From: Rhodobacteraceae bacterium HTCC2150
Lineage (GTDB): Bacteria; Pseudomonadota; Alphaproteobacteria; Rhodobacterales; Rhodobacteraceae
Length of the DNA: 64,000 nucleotides
Reading direction: 5' to 3'
NCBI GenBank assembly: GCA_000169395.1
Contig: AAXZ01000001.1
Location: 124,001 to 188,000, forward strand
Part shown: positions 27,801 to 36,063 of the stretch, piece after piece
Position numbering within the stretch: the first letter of the stretch is position 1
Layout: each line of letters starts with the position of its first letter
The notes under the pieces: model-generated
What the model saw: only the letters and a program-made list of their open reading frames with translations
The model's database searches: none
What the model was told of the DNA's origin: nothing
Position numbers and translations under genes: made by a program

Positions 27801-30800
27801 AATCTGAAGAGTTGCGCCACCTACCCCAGTTCCAGAGAAACCGAGGTCAAATTCAAACATATTGCCAGTCGAACCAGACGTTTCCAGAGGTTCGAACCAC
27901 GTATCGAATGTCAGGGTTTCTTCAACAAGAGCGCCGCCATTGTACGACGCAACTTCGCTATTCGCGGCCTGAATACGGGTGCGAACACGAGCAGCTGCGG
28001 TCGGCGTGACGCGGTATGTAGCTCCTGACAGCAGAAGTGTGCTCAGTCGCGAGAAGTCGATCAAAATCTGAGGCAACGTCAGCGCCGAACCCACGAAGTC
28101 GAGGGTGACACCGTCAGCGGAATTAAAGCTCGCTGTATAGTTAGTCGCCCCCGTCAACGAAGACATCAAGCTCGTCAGATCAGTGGTCTCGTCAAACGCG
28201 CCAAACTGAGTTTGCAGAGCGTTCACGAGGTAGTTTTGGATATCAGCCTGCGTGGCAGTCGTTGCGTCGTTGTTTACAATGATCTCGGCAATGCTGTTGC
28301 CAACAACAGGGATCAAACCCTTCAGTTCAGGCATTGCCAACAAACCAGCAAGAAACCCATCCTGCATGACGGTGTCGGCTTCTCGCATCTTGAGCCAGTA
28401 AAGCGCTTCTTGAAAAGTCGCATCATCAAACAGACCCGTGTAGCCCGTATTGACGACACGAAGTTCGTTGAAGGTGGCGATGGACAGCGAATAGTTTGTA
28501 TCAAGGACGGACTCCGCCCATGTATTGAACTCTCCTCGCGGATCGTTGAAGTCAAGTTCAAAGGAAAGCGTTAACGCATCATCAGTATCGCTCGCATCCA
28601 GTTCCCAACCATTGGTCTCAATGACAAATCCTTGGGACAGACCCAAGGTCAGTGTGGACATATCAATACGCGGTTCACCCGGCAAATTGATGTCCAGCGC
28701 GGCGTTGCTGGTATCCACCGATACAACATTCGCCGCGATATCAACGTTCAGACTTGATGGCTTGGCGTTGTAAGTCGAATTGAACTTAACTGTCGCACCC
28801 AGCGACATATCGGCCGTGCGCTCGCCGATTTTCTTAAAGAGTGGGATTTCACCCCAAACAGCACGAACGCCCGCTTCTTTGCGAACCAAAAGTCCAGTCA
28901 AATCCACGTTCAGCACGTCAGATGCATACGACAGGCTAAACGCACTACTGCCAGCACCATCCAAAAGGTTCGCTGCAGAATATGCGTTCAATCCAACCAG
29001 AGCAAAGTCAGTGGCAACAGACGCCAGCGCCGCAGAAACAACAGTTGCGCTGTTTTCAGAACGATCAGACCACGTCCGCGCAATCGCATCCGACAATCCT
29101 TCAAGGATAGCAGCCAATTCGCCATCTTGTGTGCCAATGCCAGCAAGTTCGGGCAACGAGGTCAGATCTGCGACCTGCCGCTCTGCCAAGGTGCGCGTAT
29201 CGGCAGATGTCGCGCTGGTGCCCAAAAGGTCACCGAACCCAGCATCAGGTGTATCCACAAACGCTTCGCCATCTCGCAATACTGGGATCTGAAGAGCGTC
29301 GGTAAGCGATTTATCCGATGCAGGCGTAACGACTTCTTTTACAATAGGCGCAGTAATCTCGCGCATGTCTTCAACGACACGCTGAAGACCAAGCAGCGCA
29401 AAACCGTCACGGCCAACGGGGTGATCCAAAGACACTTTGGAAGTCAGACCATCGAGCCATGCTTTGACCGCAGTTTCAGTCGCAGTTGGGTTTAACTTAG
29501 CATAAACCATGTTCACCGACGAAACATTGCTGCCATACAACTGATCAGTATCAATCGCGATCGACGGAGCGCCAAGCCCCGCCCCACCAAAGGTGTATGT
29601 GTTGCTGAACTGCGCGCCCATGATGGAATCGCCAAAGTCCAGCGGCATCGCCATGACCCATGAACTTTCGGTCAAGAAGCTATCAGCTTCGCCACCTGCT
29701 GCGCGGACGAACAATTTTGTTCGCGCGAGGTCAACCTGCGGATCACGCGCGAAGTACCCAGTCCCAATCACACCATCATAGAGCGTGGCTTCTTCACGTA
29801 CGTTAAAGCCGAACGATGCCTCTGTGGTGCCCGTGTTGGTAAAGGTGATCGCGTTGTCTACGACAGCAACAGTCAGATTTGCAGCCGCTGCCTGAACGAT
29901 GAAATCAGCATTGGCTGCCAATGCAGCCGCAACTGTAGAGGCACTGGTATCAAACACGACATCAAATACTTTGGTGCCAAACTGGAAGCGTACAGGCAGC
30001 GTAGCAGAGGACCGATTCTCAAAGTTAATCGTCTCCGTACCGCTCGCTGCAACGGTTGCCGACCGAACGCCCGTCTTATTCAGAATAATCTGAAATGCGA
30101 CATCCGCCCCAGAGCTATTTGCGACGCTCAGCGTGTTGTCCAAAACCGTGACGGTCAGGCCTGAAGGTACCTTAGCTGCAAAGACGGTGTTCGCGGCCAG
30201 TGCTGCGGCCAACGAAGAATTTGTTGCATCGAGCAAGAGGTCGAAGGTTTCCGAACCCAAGGTCACAAATGCCGGCACTGCGACATTTGGAATGTTGGTC
30301 AGAACAATGTCGGTCGTTGTTCCGTCTAAGATAGTCGCAGAAACATCAGTCACCGCCCGAAGTTCAAGCTCGGCAATTTGGGTCAGATCAACGCCGGTGG
30401 TCGTGATTTCTTTGGTCAGTGTAATGGTGCCCTGAGCTTTACCGAACCCATTGGTGAGCGACTGTGGCAGTCCCAGCCAATTTCCGCTGAGCGCGAGATC
30501 AAGCACGACTTTGTTCGACGCGTCTTCATCAGGCGACGCAAGAATGAGACCAGCAGAAATTTTCGAAAACAGGGAAACAATTCGCTTAGCCGCAATCTCA
30601 TGCCGATCAGCAAAGTTTGCCTGCTCGTAGGTCGACAGGTTGGCCTTGATGTTCGACACCAGATCGGCAGCATCCGCGCCCGCAAGGGTCGCGTAATCGA
30701 TCGTCTCAGCACCCGCATTAAATGCCGCAACCAAGCGGTTCACTTGTGCAGTTGTCAAAATATCCGAACCAGAAACGGTCGACGCAGCAAGATAGTCACC

Positions 30801-32144
30801 CGCAGCGATGACGCCCATAATTCCACTCTGATGCGCTTTATCAGAGGCATTATAGGAACCAGTCAAACCTGTTTCATCAAACAGTGCCGAACGCACTGCT
30901 GTCGGAAGCAATGCAACCTCGGCCGCAAGGGCTCCACGGCCAGCCGTCAGGGTCGCTTCTTCAACAATGCCAACAATCTCATTCAGAGCGGTAGAAGCAT
31001 CGCCAAACCATGAAAGCGGATCGGTCGCCGTATATTCAAACTTTACCGTGTTACCGTCAGTTTGATTGTAAGTAACACCCAATGTAGCCAAAGCCGAGGT
31101 CACACTCGACTGAGCAAAAACAGCGGTAAGGGCAGATTGGCCGCTCAGATTGACCGTAAAGTCGAGCGTACGACCAGCGATAATGACCTGAATGGTCTCG
31201 TTGTTCGACGAACTAGATGCCGACAGCGCGAATGTATTATCTGCAATCGCAGCGCCAGCTTTGATTGAGAATTCCTGAGCTTCAGCACCACCGACCTTAA
31301 CGCTAAAGCTCACCTCATCCGCAAGTTCACGCCACGCTGTCGATGTTGGGAATGTCATTCCAGCGTAGAGCCCGCTGGTTCCAAAGAGATTCGCAACGGT
31401 TTCCGCCGGGGTCTGAGCATTCGCAAGATACTCATCAAGGTTCGACGCAGTGCCAAGCGCAGCAATCGCATCGCCCAAATCCAATGCTTGCGCTTCAATC
31501 GCACCGTATTCTGCTTCAAGCTCCCAATCACCTTCGGAACCAGTGGTATCGGTCGATGCCGCCACATCTGCACCAGTCAATACCGCAAGCCGCTGCGGCA
31601 AACCACCATCGGCAAGATCACACGCGTAAAGCATCAGGTCACTATCTGGGCCCATTGAACGAGCCAACGCACTAATCAGTGGATCGTCAGCGCCAACATC
31701 TGCACTCAAAAGCTCTTCACCGATCTGGAAGCCGTCCGCCGAACCGTGGCTAATCCAGTGGATCGCATCATAGCGCACACCTGTAGACAGCGCAGCAATG
31801 GCTTCATCTTTGCTCCCAACAACCGCAAAAGTCTTGTTATCAGCTCCGCCAAAACCGATATCTGCAAGTGCTGCTTGAAGGGACGACAGATCGCCAAGTG
31901 TAGAATCCAAAATTACCAGCTCTCGCGCAGCCTGTTTTTCAACAGATTGCGCGGTCTGTTCGACCTCAGGCTGAACAGGTTCAACCTGCCGCTCATAAAA
32001 GACTTTATCCTCGTCGCGATCGTCAGGCGCGTAAGGAATTAAATCAACCGAAAGAAGGATACGTTCCTCTAAGGGTTCAATCGCAATTTTACGACGACCA
32101 GCAGAAGAATTAGTCTTTTTGCGCTTCTCAAATATCTTATTCAT
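24795..32144 (-). CDS. LEPR-XLL / DUF4347 giant protein, N-terminal part
   Basis: This 2449-codon frame starts at ATG 32144, with GGAAAG upstream as a weak ribosome binding site, 25 bp after the TolC-like gene. Residues 25-32 read LEERILLS after a basic N-terminus, a variant of the LEPR-XLL motif found at the start of very large exported bacterial proteins. Residues about 72-215 match DUF4347, with HWISHGSADG and LMLYACDLADG as landmarks. The rest is beta-rich and acidic and includes two P-[FVL]-x-G-[NK]-S type modules (near 28.3 and 27.1 kb) and the motif YEYLGSSDLSVTDW near 26.1 kb, which recurs near 4.9 kb in the other frame. Translation ends at TGA 24795-24797, but the adjacent frame continues the same style of sequence for another 24.8 kb, so this stop probably comes from a frameshift. 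The function is unknown; export by the neighbouring TolC/Omp85 proteins is inferred. Confidence 0.85.
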   Translation of the reverse strand: MNKIFEKRKKTNSSAGRRKIAIEPLEERILLSVDLIPYAPDDRDEDKVFYERQVEPVQPEVEQTAQSVEKQAARELVILDSTLGDLSSLQAALADIGFGGADNKTFAVVGSKDEAIAALSTGVRYDAIHWISHGSADGFQIGEELLSADVGADDPLISALARSMGPDSDLMLYACDLADGGLPQRLAVLTGADVAASTDTTGSEGDWELEAEYGAIEAQALDLGDAIAALGTASNLDEYLANAQTPAETVANLFGTSGLYAGMTFPTSTAWRELADEVSFSVKVGGAEAQEFSIKAGAAIADNTFALSASSSSNNETIQVIIAGRTLDFTVNLSGQSALTAVFAQSSVTSALATLGVTYNQTDGNTVKFEYTATDPLSWFGDASTALNEIVGIVEEATLTAGRGALAAEVALLPTAVRSALFDETGLTGSYNASDKAHQSGIMGVIAAGDYLAASTVSGSDILTTAQVNRLVAAFNAGAETIDYATLAGADAADLVSNIKANLSTYEQANFADRHEIAAKRIVSLFSKISAGLILASPDEDASNKVVLDLALSGNWLGLPQSLTNGFGKAQGTITLTKEITTTGVDLTQIAELELRAVTDVSATILDGTTTDIVLTNIPNVAVPAFVTLGSETFDLLLDATNSSLAAALAANTVFAAKVPSGLTVTVLDNTLSVANSSGADVAFQIILNKTGVRSATVAASGTETINFENRSSATLPVRFQFGTKVFDVVFDTSASTVAAALAANADFIVQAAAANLTVAVVDNAITFTNTGTTEASFGFNVREEATLYDGVIGTGYFARDPQVDLARTKLFVRAAGGEADSFLTESSWVMAMPLDFGDSIMGAQFSNTYTFGGAGLGAPSIAIDTDQLYGSNVSSVNMVYAKLNPTATETAVKAWLDGLTSKVSLDHPVGRDGFALLGLQRVVEDMREITAPIVKEVVTPASDKSLTDALQIPVLRDGEAFVDTPDAGFGDLLGTSATSADTRTLAERQVADLTSLPELAGIGTQDGELAAILEGLSDAIARTWSDRSENSATVVSAALASVATDFALVGLNAYSAANLLDGAGSSAFSLSYASDVLNVDLTGLLVRKEAGVRAVWGEIPLFKKIGERTADMSLGATVKFNSTYNAKPSSLNVDIAANVVSVDTSNAALDINLPGEPRIDMSTLTLGLSQGFVIETNGWELDASDTDDALTLSFELDFNDPRGEFNTWAESVLDTNYSLSIATFNELRVVNTGYTGLFDDATFQEALYWLKMREADTVMQDGFLAGLLAMPELKGLIPVVGNSIAEIIVNNDATTATQADIQNYLVNALQTQFGAFDETTDLTSLMSSLTGATNYTASFNSADGVTLDFVGSALTLPQILIDFSRLSTLLLSGATYRVTPTAAARVRTRIQAANSEVASYNGGALVEETLTFDTWFEPLETSGSTGNMFEFDLGFSGTGVGGATLQIDLGELGKQDITNPTFDLKVAFRPETLAVNGRLPGGESPRLSPLESDSEGQHDISGSVTQGDQLRVTFTSNVTWASSADIGQIYVDANGDQFRLTAIAGDQANADFLPLDGTTAPVGGLTNAVAFYEFILPINYADQAAGMTFAPRFVASGFDQIVADDPRLLLVNDSEWEMKLLLDEAAQRFSDTWLKRDGALSQFDQLLQQSVASADGLSGFMTQDIPLLYGKSFIDLIEDPDASVSFNNLSQVITTHLDALNDYVLNGTPLHFNGTDYNGDLRAYVDDLAQQLSVITGLDTDKLITLEVITGSDVGAGSASTVQELEETLSVDGKLLDEVRYRIKIQDLVTYEKKVGEDFISELFDLSEMGISMSGSNRDIDGYEFGLNADLDINIDFGLKRDGGQFQPFIELSEVAGNVWLSSTVVSDPMPQITFRNAATVTVGDKTFSGLTNTQVLTFTPRFVFRPVSGAVDFSGGIAADIEGEANFQFGLDVVTAGAAPIITVDLLPGAARDGDLYIYTGTGPLNATDFADHLISDTSVATVSTGQLVLNDVTGQTSTGAFYEYLGSSDLSVTDWSTVDFSDESLWAQESLMSIQGIFTTGVERTERTVSGILTGNSGSGYLLAGGNTILITANDVGINHTGLNIVIKPADSTVTGPVATYDNATDTLTLQSNATLDYITLVDLLNLIRDGNGQKMFTAQTIWSPRFAVASDTSIFEIGQLNPLTLNGPAAIRTADISATGSALERIAIFADGTVDHAVISGNFNDKNLNELPGGISSLTFIGDIRDAVIALSSAFEVGSGVFADLFEVKLPFAGELTIADVLTRSEFANPVTISEALRFNDLITALNSDALDLNTIGYVAAQLSNQFDASHGNMVTDTSPITFEFDVRSGDLIMNYRPAIIVDYTARAAMREEELAVLLGITTDTPEYDGALIESVLQGAAKLYVEPNIRVSFAADGSFKIGTGDDGRIDFTIAKGDATAMRSADLSTADKQIDLSFKIPAASPL
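24796..24843 (-). other. Apparent -1 frameshift joining the two halves of the giant gene
   Basis: The second frame opens only after a TGA at 24844-24846 and the first closes at 24795-24797, so the change of frame must fall inside these 48 bases. The minus strand reads TTCAAAATTCCAGC around 24818-24821. One extra A would give F-K-N-S-S-G-Q-S-V-V-N-N and restore a single frame. A missing base in an A run, either a real mutation or a sequencing error, is the simplest explanation. There is no X-XXY-YYZ heptamer, so efficient programmed -1 slippage is less likely. Restart at the overlapping GTGA cannot be excluded. Confidence 0.7.
26048..26138 (-). repeat. Repeat copy: Y-x-Y-x-G-S-S-x-L-x-V-x-D-W motif (copy 1)
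   Basis: This is the first copy of the motif described for 4860-4953, and it lies in the N-terminal frame. A third, weaker relative (Y-I-Y-T-G-T-G-P-L-N-A-T-D-F) lies just downstream near 26.2 kb. Confidence 0.7.
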
Positions 32145-32169
32145 AGCAAAACTTTCCGAGAGCCATAAA

Positions 32170-33675
32170 TTACCGGACTACAGGCCCGTAAACACGTGCA
32201 GAATAACGATTGTCCGAAAGGACACGTTCGACGGAAGCAACCAATTGGTCATCAATCGAAGCCGTTGCCCGAGCACGTGCGATTGTTGCCACTATGTAAT
32301 TGCGGCGTGTGCGTTGTTGCAGAACTTCTGAACGCACCAATTCCAGATTGGCCTCAGCCAATTCCAGATCACTGGCTATGCCAGCTTTAATTTCTTCCGA
32401 AATTTCATTCACAGCAGAACGGCGCAACGAAATGACTTCGTTCAACGATCGATCATGCTGCCAAAGAGCGTTCAGAGCCGATGTCGCACTGCGCATGTCG
32501 TTGACCGCAGCTTGCAGCTGAGCATCATAATCATGACCGACAGCCAAGGCCTCGTTCAATTGCGCATCACGAATGGCCCGTAGACGACCAGTTGTGTATA
32601 GGTCCCACTCAAACTGGAGCTTCACATCTTCGGTCTGGGTCAAACTCGAACCATCGAACAACGAACCACCGCGATCACGTTGGGCAGCTACAATCTCTAG
32701 TGACAGTCGTGGGTACATAGCCATCCGCGCCTGATCGACTTCACGCAAAGCAACATTCACGCGACTAGCCATCGCACGGACTTCGGGTGAATTTTCAATA
32801 CGATCAAGCTCTTCTTGATAAATGGCTGTCGGACGCGGAAGTGATACACCATTTCGCGCCGCTGCCGGATATGGACATACTGTATCATAAGCCATTCCAC
32901 ACAGACGATCCGCACGAATACGGAAATCGGCTGCTGCAATAGAGGAATCCGACCGCGCACGCGCAAGCTCTGCCGCTGAAACAGAACGCTCTGACGCGCG
33001 AAGCTCACCTGCGTTGGACTGTGTACGTTCAAATTCGGCACGCGCGTTGAAATACTGAACCTCAGCCTGCGCCAAACGCCACCGCTCAATCGCCTCAGCC
33101 GCGTCCGCATAAGCCGTAAGAACATTCTGCAGCAAGTCCTGCTTTGTAGCCTCTAAATCAGCTTCACGCGCCTCAGCCTCTGACCGCGCCGCGACAACCG
33201 CCGCCGACATCGACAGATCGAGCAAGCGCATGTTGGCTGTCAGTGCGACATTGGTTGTATCGTATTGCGTATCATTACCCTCCAAAGACGGATTAGAACT
33301 TTCCACTACAACCTGATGCGTAATAACCTGATCTGCGGTCAGTGCAATTTGTGGGTAGAATTCGCGCTCAGCCTCGGTGACACGCGCTTGCGCCGCCATC
33401 ATTTGGCGCTGTGCGGAAGCCACACTTGGGCTGGTTTGCACAGCGGCATTCGCGAACGACGTCAAAGACCCAGAGGTGCTGATCTGACTAGGTGACATAC
33501 TGGATGCGACCGGCACAACAGGACCGTCCTTCTCCATCTGCGCCAAAAGCTCTTCAGCGGTCTTTTCAAATTTAATGATTCCGCTACAACCAGCTGCAAC
33601 AAGCAACAGCGACATGGATAAAACACGCGTCGCCTGCTTCAAAACCGATGGCTTTACGAGTGAATTCTGTCGCAT
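32170..33675 (-). CDS. TolC-family outer-membrane efflux lipoprotein
   Basis: The 501-residue product has a lipoprotein signal peptide with the lipobox LVAAGC (Cys30), so the mature protein should be lipid-anchored in the outer membrane. The rest fits two outer-membrane efflux protein (OEP) repeats of long Ala/Glu/Arg-rich helices, for example AEAREADLEATKQDLLQNVL and SDLELAEANLELVRSEVL. In type I secretion such a trimer forms the outer-membrane channel. The gene starts at ATG 33675 with AGGGA upstream, 9 bp after the Omp85-like gene, and is followed after 25 bp by the giant LEPR-type gene, which suggests a dedicated export role. No ABC transporter or membrane-fusion gene is visible here; they may lie beyond the left edge. 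Confidence 0.85.
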   Translation of the reverse strand: MRQNSLVKPSVLKQATRVLSMSLLLVAAGCSGIIKFEKTAEELLAQMEKDGPVVPVASSMSPSQISTSGSLTSFANAAVQTSPSVASAQRQMMAAQARVTEAEREFYPQIALTADQVITHQVVVESSNPSLEGNDTQYDTTNVALTANMRLLDLSMSAAVVAARSEAEAREADLEATKQDLLQNVLTAYADAAEAIERWRLAQAEVQYFNARAEFERTQSNAGELRASERSVSAAELARARSDSSIAAADFRIRADRLCGMAYDTVCPYPAAARNGVSLPRPTAIYQEELDRIENSPEVRAMASRVNVALREVDQARMAMYPRLSLEIVAAQRDRGGSLFDGSSLTQTEDVKLQFEWDLYTTGRLRAIRDAQLNEALAVGHDYDAQLQAAVNDMRSATSALNALWQHDRSLNEVISLRRSAVNEISEEIKAGIASDLELAEANLELVRSEVLQQRTRRNYIVATIARARATASIDDQLVASVERVLSDNRYSARVYGPVVR

Positions 33676-33684
33676 AACAGTTCC

Positions 33685-34770
33685 CTAGAACTTACTTGAA
33701 AAATTGATCTGCACTTCTTGCAGATGATCGATATCTTCGTGCTGGAAGGGATGAGCAAGAACCAATTCAACCCGAGAAGGTCCGAAGGAACGGCTTACGG
33801 TCAAACCTACAGATGCGCGAAGATTTGCGGAGTCATCGATGGACGTACGGGCCGCGTCACCATTATCGTCTAATCCCCAAGCAGAACCAACATCGAAGAA
33901 CCCGCCAATCGCTAGCTCAGGCATGAAAGAGACTAAGCCAGTGCGGCGCGCGTCCAATGACATGATGGCATAATTTGTTGCCCCCACAGGAGCACCTCCA
34001 AGCACCGATGCATCTGAGGGACCAAAACCACCAGATTTAAAACCACGAAGCACGCCCGAAGACGGGGTAAAACGGTCATTAAACCTTGTTTGACCCTTCG
34101 ATACAGCAATCTTGCCAGCGGCAAAACGGAACCCTAGCTCTGTATCAGATTGGAACAACGGGACATAGTAAGAGGCCACAGCTTCGACCTTGCCGTATGC
34201 AAGATCGTTGCTACCACTGATGATTTTACCACTCACGTCATACGACCAGCCCGCACGCTGCGCAGCATAATTAACGCCCAGTCCATAGATGTCTCGAGTG
34301 CCGAGTTCGGCTTGCAAAACAATCGGAGCGCTCGAAGTATTTGCGATTTCATCACGGCCAAATATAGCCTCGACCGTCACCTGAGAGCCCTGATTAGAAA
34401 AAACCGCCTGAGGTCGGAAGAATGTCTCAACTGTATCAATGCCCATTTGCGACTGGCGATCTGCCATCACGTGGCTCAGCACAAACGCAAATTTTGGATT
34501 TCCCTCGCCAATTCCATTGTTCTGGAACAATAGGTCATAGGACTGTTCATCTTCGGCAACATCGAACCCAAAATCTATCGTCTGTTCATGGCCCAGAAAT
34601 TGATCATGCTTGAGTCGCCCAGAAACAGATGCTCCAGCATCCATATTGTAACCTACACCGAAGGATAGGTAACCAACAGGCTCCACACCAAGATCAACGC
34701 CTTGAGCATGCACTTGAGGCGCAAGAAGACACACAAAAAGACACGATTTAATTAGGCTATATTTTCGCAT
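33685..34770 (-). CDS. POTRA-less Omp85/BamA-like beta-barrel protein
   Basis: I place the start at ATG 34770, where AGGAAG lies just upstream and a signal peptide follows at once (cleavage near V-H-A/Q, residue 23). The longer frame from 34806 would bury the signal peptide. The 361-residue product is beta-rich and shows the Omp85 loop-6 signature LRGF (241-244), the family-like strand FFDVGSAW (291-298) and a C-terminal Phe typical of outer-membrane barrels. Only about 200 residues precede the LRGF region and no POTRA repeat is recognisable, so it is a short, barrel-only relative. As first gene of the operon with the TolC lipoprotein and the giant gene, it may help insert, anchor or export the giant protein. 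That is inference from position. Confidence 0.7.
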   Translation of the reverse strand: MRKYSLIKSCLFVCLLAPQVHAQGVDLGVEPVGYLSFGVGYNMDAGASVSGRLKHDQFLGHEQTIDFGFDVAEDEQSYDLLFQNNGIGEGNPKFAFVLSHVMADRQSQMGIDTVETFFRPQAVFSNQGSQVTVEAIFGRDEIANTSSAPIVLQAELGTRDIYGLGVNYAAQRAGWSYDVSGKIISGSNDLAYGKVEAVASYYVPLFQSDTELGFRFAAGKIAVSKGQTRFNDRFTPSSGVLRGFKSGGFGPSDASVLGGAPVGATNYAIMSLDARRTGLVSFMPELAIGGFFDVGSAWGLDDNGDAARTSIDDSANLRASVGLTVSRSFGPSRVELVLAHPFQHEDIDHLQEVQINFSSKF

Positions 34771-34870
34771 GGACTTCCTAATAATTACTTCACCTAATGA
34801 ATACAATAAAATATCCTTGTGATTCCAACTCTTGTAATGAGTGTGTCATTAGTATCTCAATCACATTCTG
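34646..34870. repeat. Tandem duplication, functional copy (5' end of barrel gene)
   Basis: This covers the signal-peptide region and upstream leader of the Omp85-like gene. It matches 34871-35090 at a spacing of about 225 bp with many substitutions, including the shared words AACCAACAGGCTCCAC and TTGAGGCGCAAGAAGACAC and the upstream stretch AAAATATCCTT. Because the leader is included, the promoter region is probably duplicated too. Confidence 0.8.
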
Positions 34871-35090
34871 TTTACAACCTATACCGAAAGATGGGTAACC
34901 AACAGGCTCCACGCCAAGATTAACGTCTTGAGCATACACTTGAGGCGCAAGAAGACACACAAAAACACGATTTAATCCGGCTATATCTTCGCACAAACCT
35001 CCCAAATCTTATTTCACCTAATCGATACAACAAAATATCCTTAAGATACCTGCTCAAATAATGAGAGTTGATGTCTCATATATGGGATTC
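34871..35090 (-). pseudogene. Decayed duplicate of the Omp85-like gene 5' end
   Basis: On the minus strand this still encodes FVCLLAPQVYAQDVNLG followed by VEPVGYPSFGIG. This parallels the real gene (FVCLLAPQVHAQGVDLG and VEPVGYLSFGVG). The frame then runs into unrelated codons and the normal start is lost. It is a partial, diverged tandem copy directly upstream of the functional gene; the rest of the barrel is absent. It also sits where the operon promoter would be expected, so transcription may start within or upstream of it. Confidence 0.8.
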
Positions 35091-35119
35091 AAATTCTCTA
35101 TGGCCATGGGGTTTTTAAG

Positions 35120-35199
35120 TGTAAGGTGCGGTTACTGGTGAGACATCCTATTCTTTAATCATAACTTTTCTCTGAGCGCTTCGTAAGGGATTTTTTGGT
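35120..35199 (-). mobile_element. IS481 end fragment
   Basis: Bases from TGTAAGGTGCGGTTACTGG onward match the left end of the complete IS481 element at 44115 almost exactly, through the last codons of its transposase. The match stops abruptly near GTAAGGGATTTTTTGG, where IS6-related sequence takes over. It is a truncated element end. Confidence 0.85.
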
Positions 35200-35249
35200 G
35201 GTGTCAGACCAATTCGAACCAGTCTCAGTTCACCCCTAAATGCCGGAAC

Positions 35250-35941
35250 TTATGCCGAACAAAGCAGGCGCCACTCGGAGAGAGCAGCGGCACGATTCAG
35301 TTTGAAATTGTCTCTGCTGTAAAGGGCGCGTTCCTGATTGAAATGGTTGCAGACGGAGGCATGAACGGTGGCGAATTTCTGTAAACTTCGCATGCTGCGG
35401 AACCGTTGCATGGCCCATTCTCGTCGTCGAAACGTCAGGTGCGAATTCTCAGCTCAGTTGTTAATCCAACGGCCGGTTTCTTGTCTGTCGGCATTGCCGA
35501 TAACCTTCATCGCGGCGCCGTAAGACCGCAGAAGATCGGTCACAATGACATGTGGTGGGCCAAAGTGCTTCATTGTTTTCTTGAGGAACTTCAACGCCGC
35601 TTTGTGACATAGCTTTCCAGCACCTCGCCCTCGCGATCCACGGCTCGCCAAAGGTGGTGCGTCTCGCCGTTAATCTTTACAAAAACCTCATCCAGATGCC
35701 ACTGCCAGTTCGAGTATGCGCGCATCTGTTGAACCCGTTTTTTGCGGATCTCGACTGCAAATATCGGTCCAAATCTGTTCCACCAGAACCGGACCGTCTC
35801 ATGGCTGATCTCGATGCCGCGTTCGTGCAGCAGGTCCTCAACGTTTCGTAGCGAGAGCGGAAATCGGACGTAGAGCATAACAGCCAGGCGAATGATCTCA
35901 GGACTGGTTTTGAAGTAGCGAAATGGGGAGCGTTTTGTCAT
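35250..35941 (-). pseudogene. IS6-family transposase, broken
   Basis: Translation from ATG 35941 gives a clear IS6/IS26-type start (MTKRSPFRYFKTSPEIIRLA) with the first DDE aspartate region (WHLDEVFVKI). The frame shifts near 35600. It continues in a second frame (HVIVTDLLRSYGAAMK, second Asp region) to a TGA at 35454-35456 in place of a sense codon, and then resumes in the same frame (AENSHLTFRRREWAMQRFR) to a stop at 35250. With at least one frameshift and one nonsense codon, it should not be active. I could not identify matching terminal inverted repeats. Confidence 0.85.
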
Positions 35942-36063
35942 CCTCAAACGCTACGAGACCACCCTGACCGTCTCAAGCAGCTTTCTTCTGACAAGACCAC
36001 TGACGGTATTGCAGGCGTCATGCGGGACATGATGACCCCGCGCCGGCTTGATGCCGCAGAATA

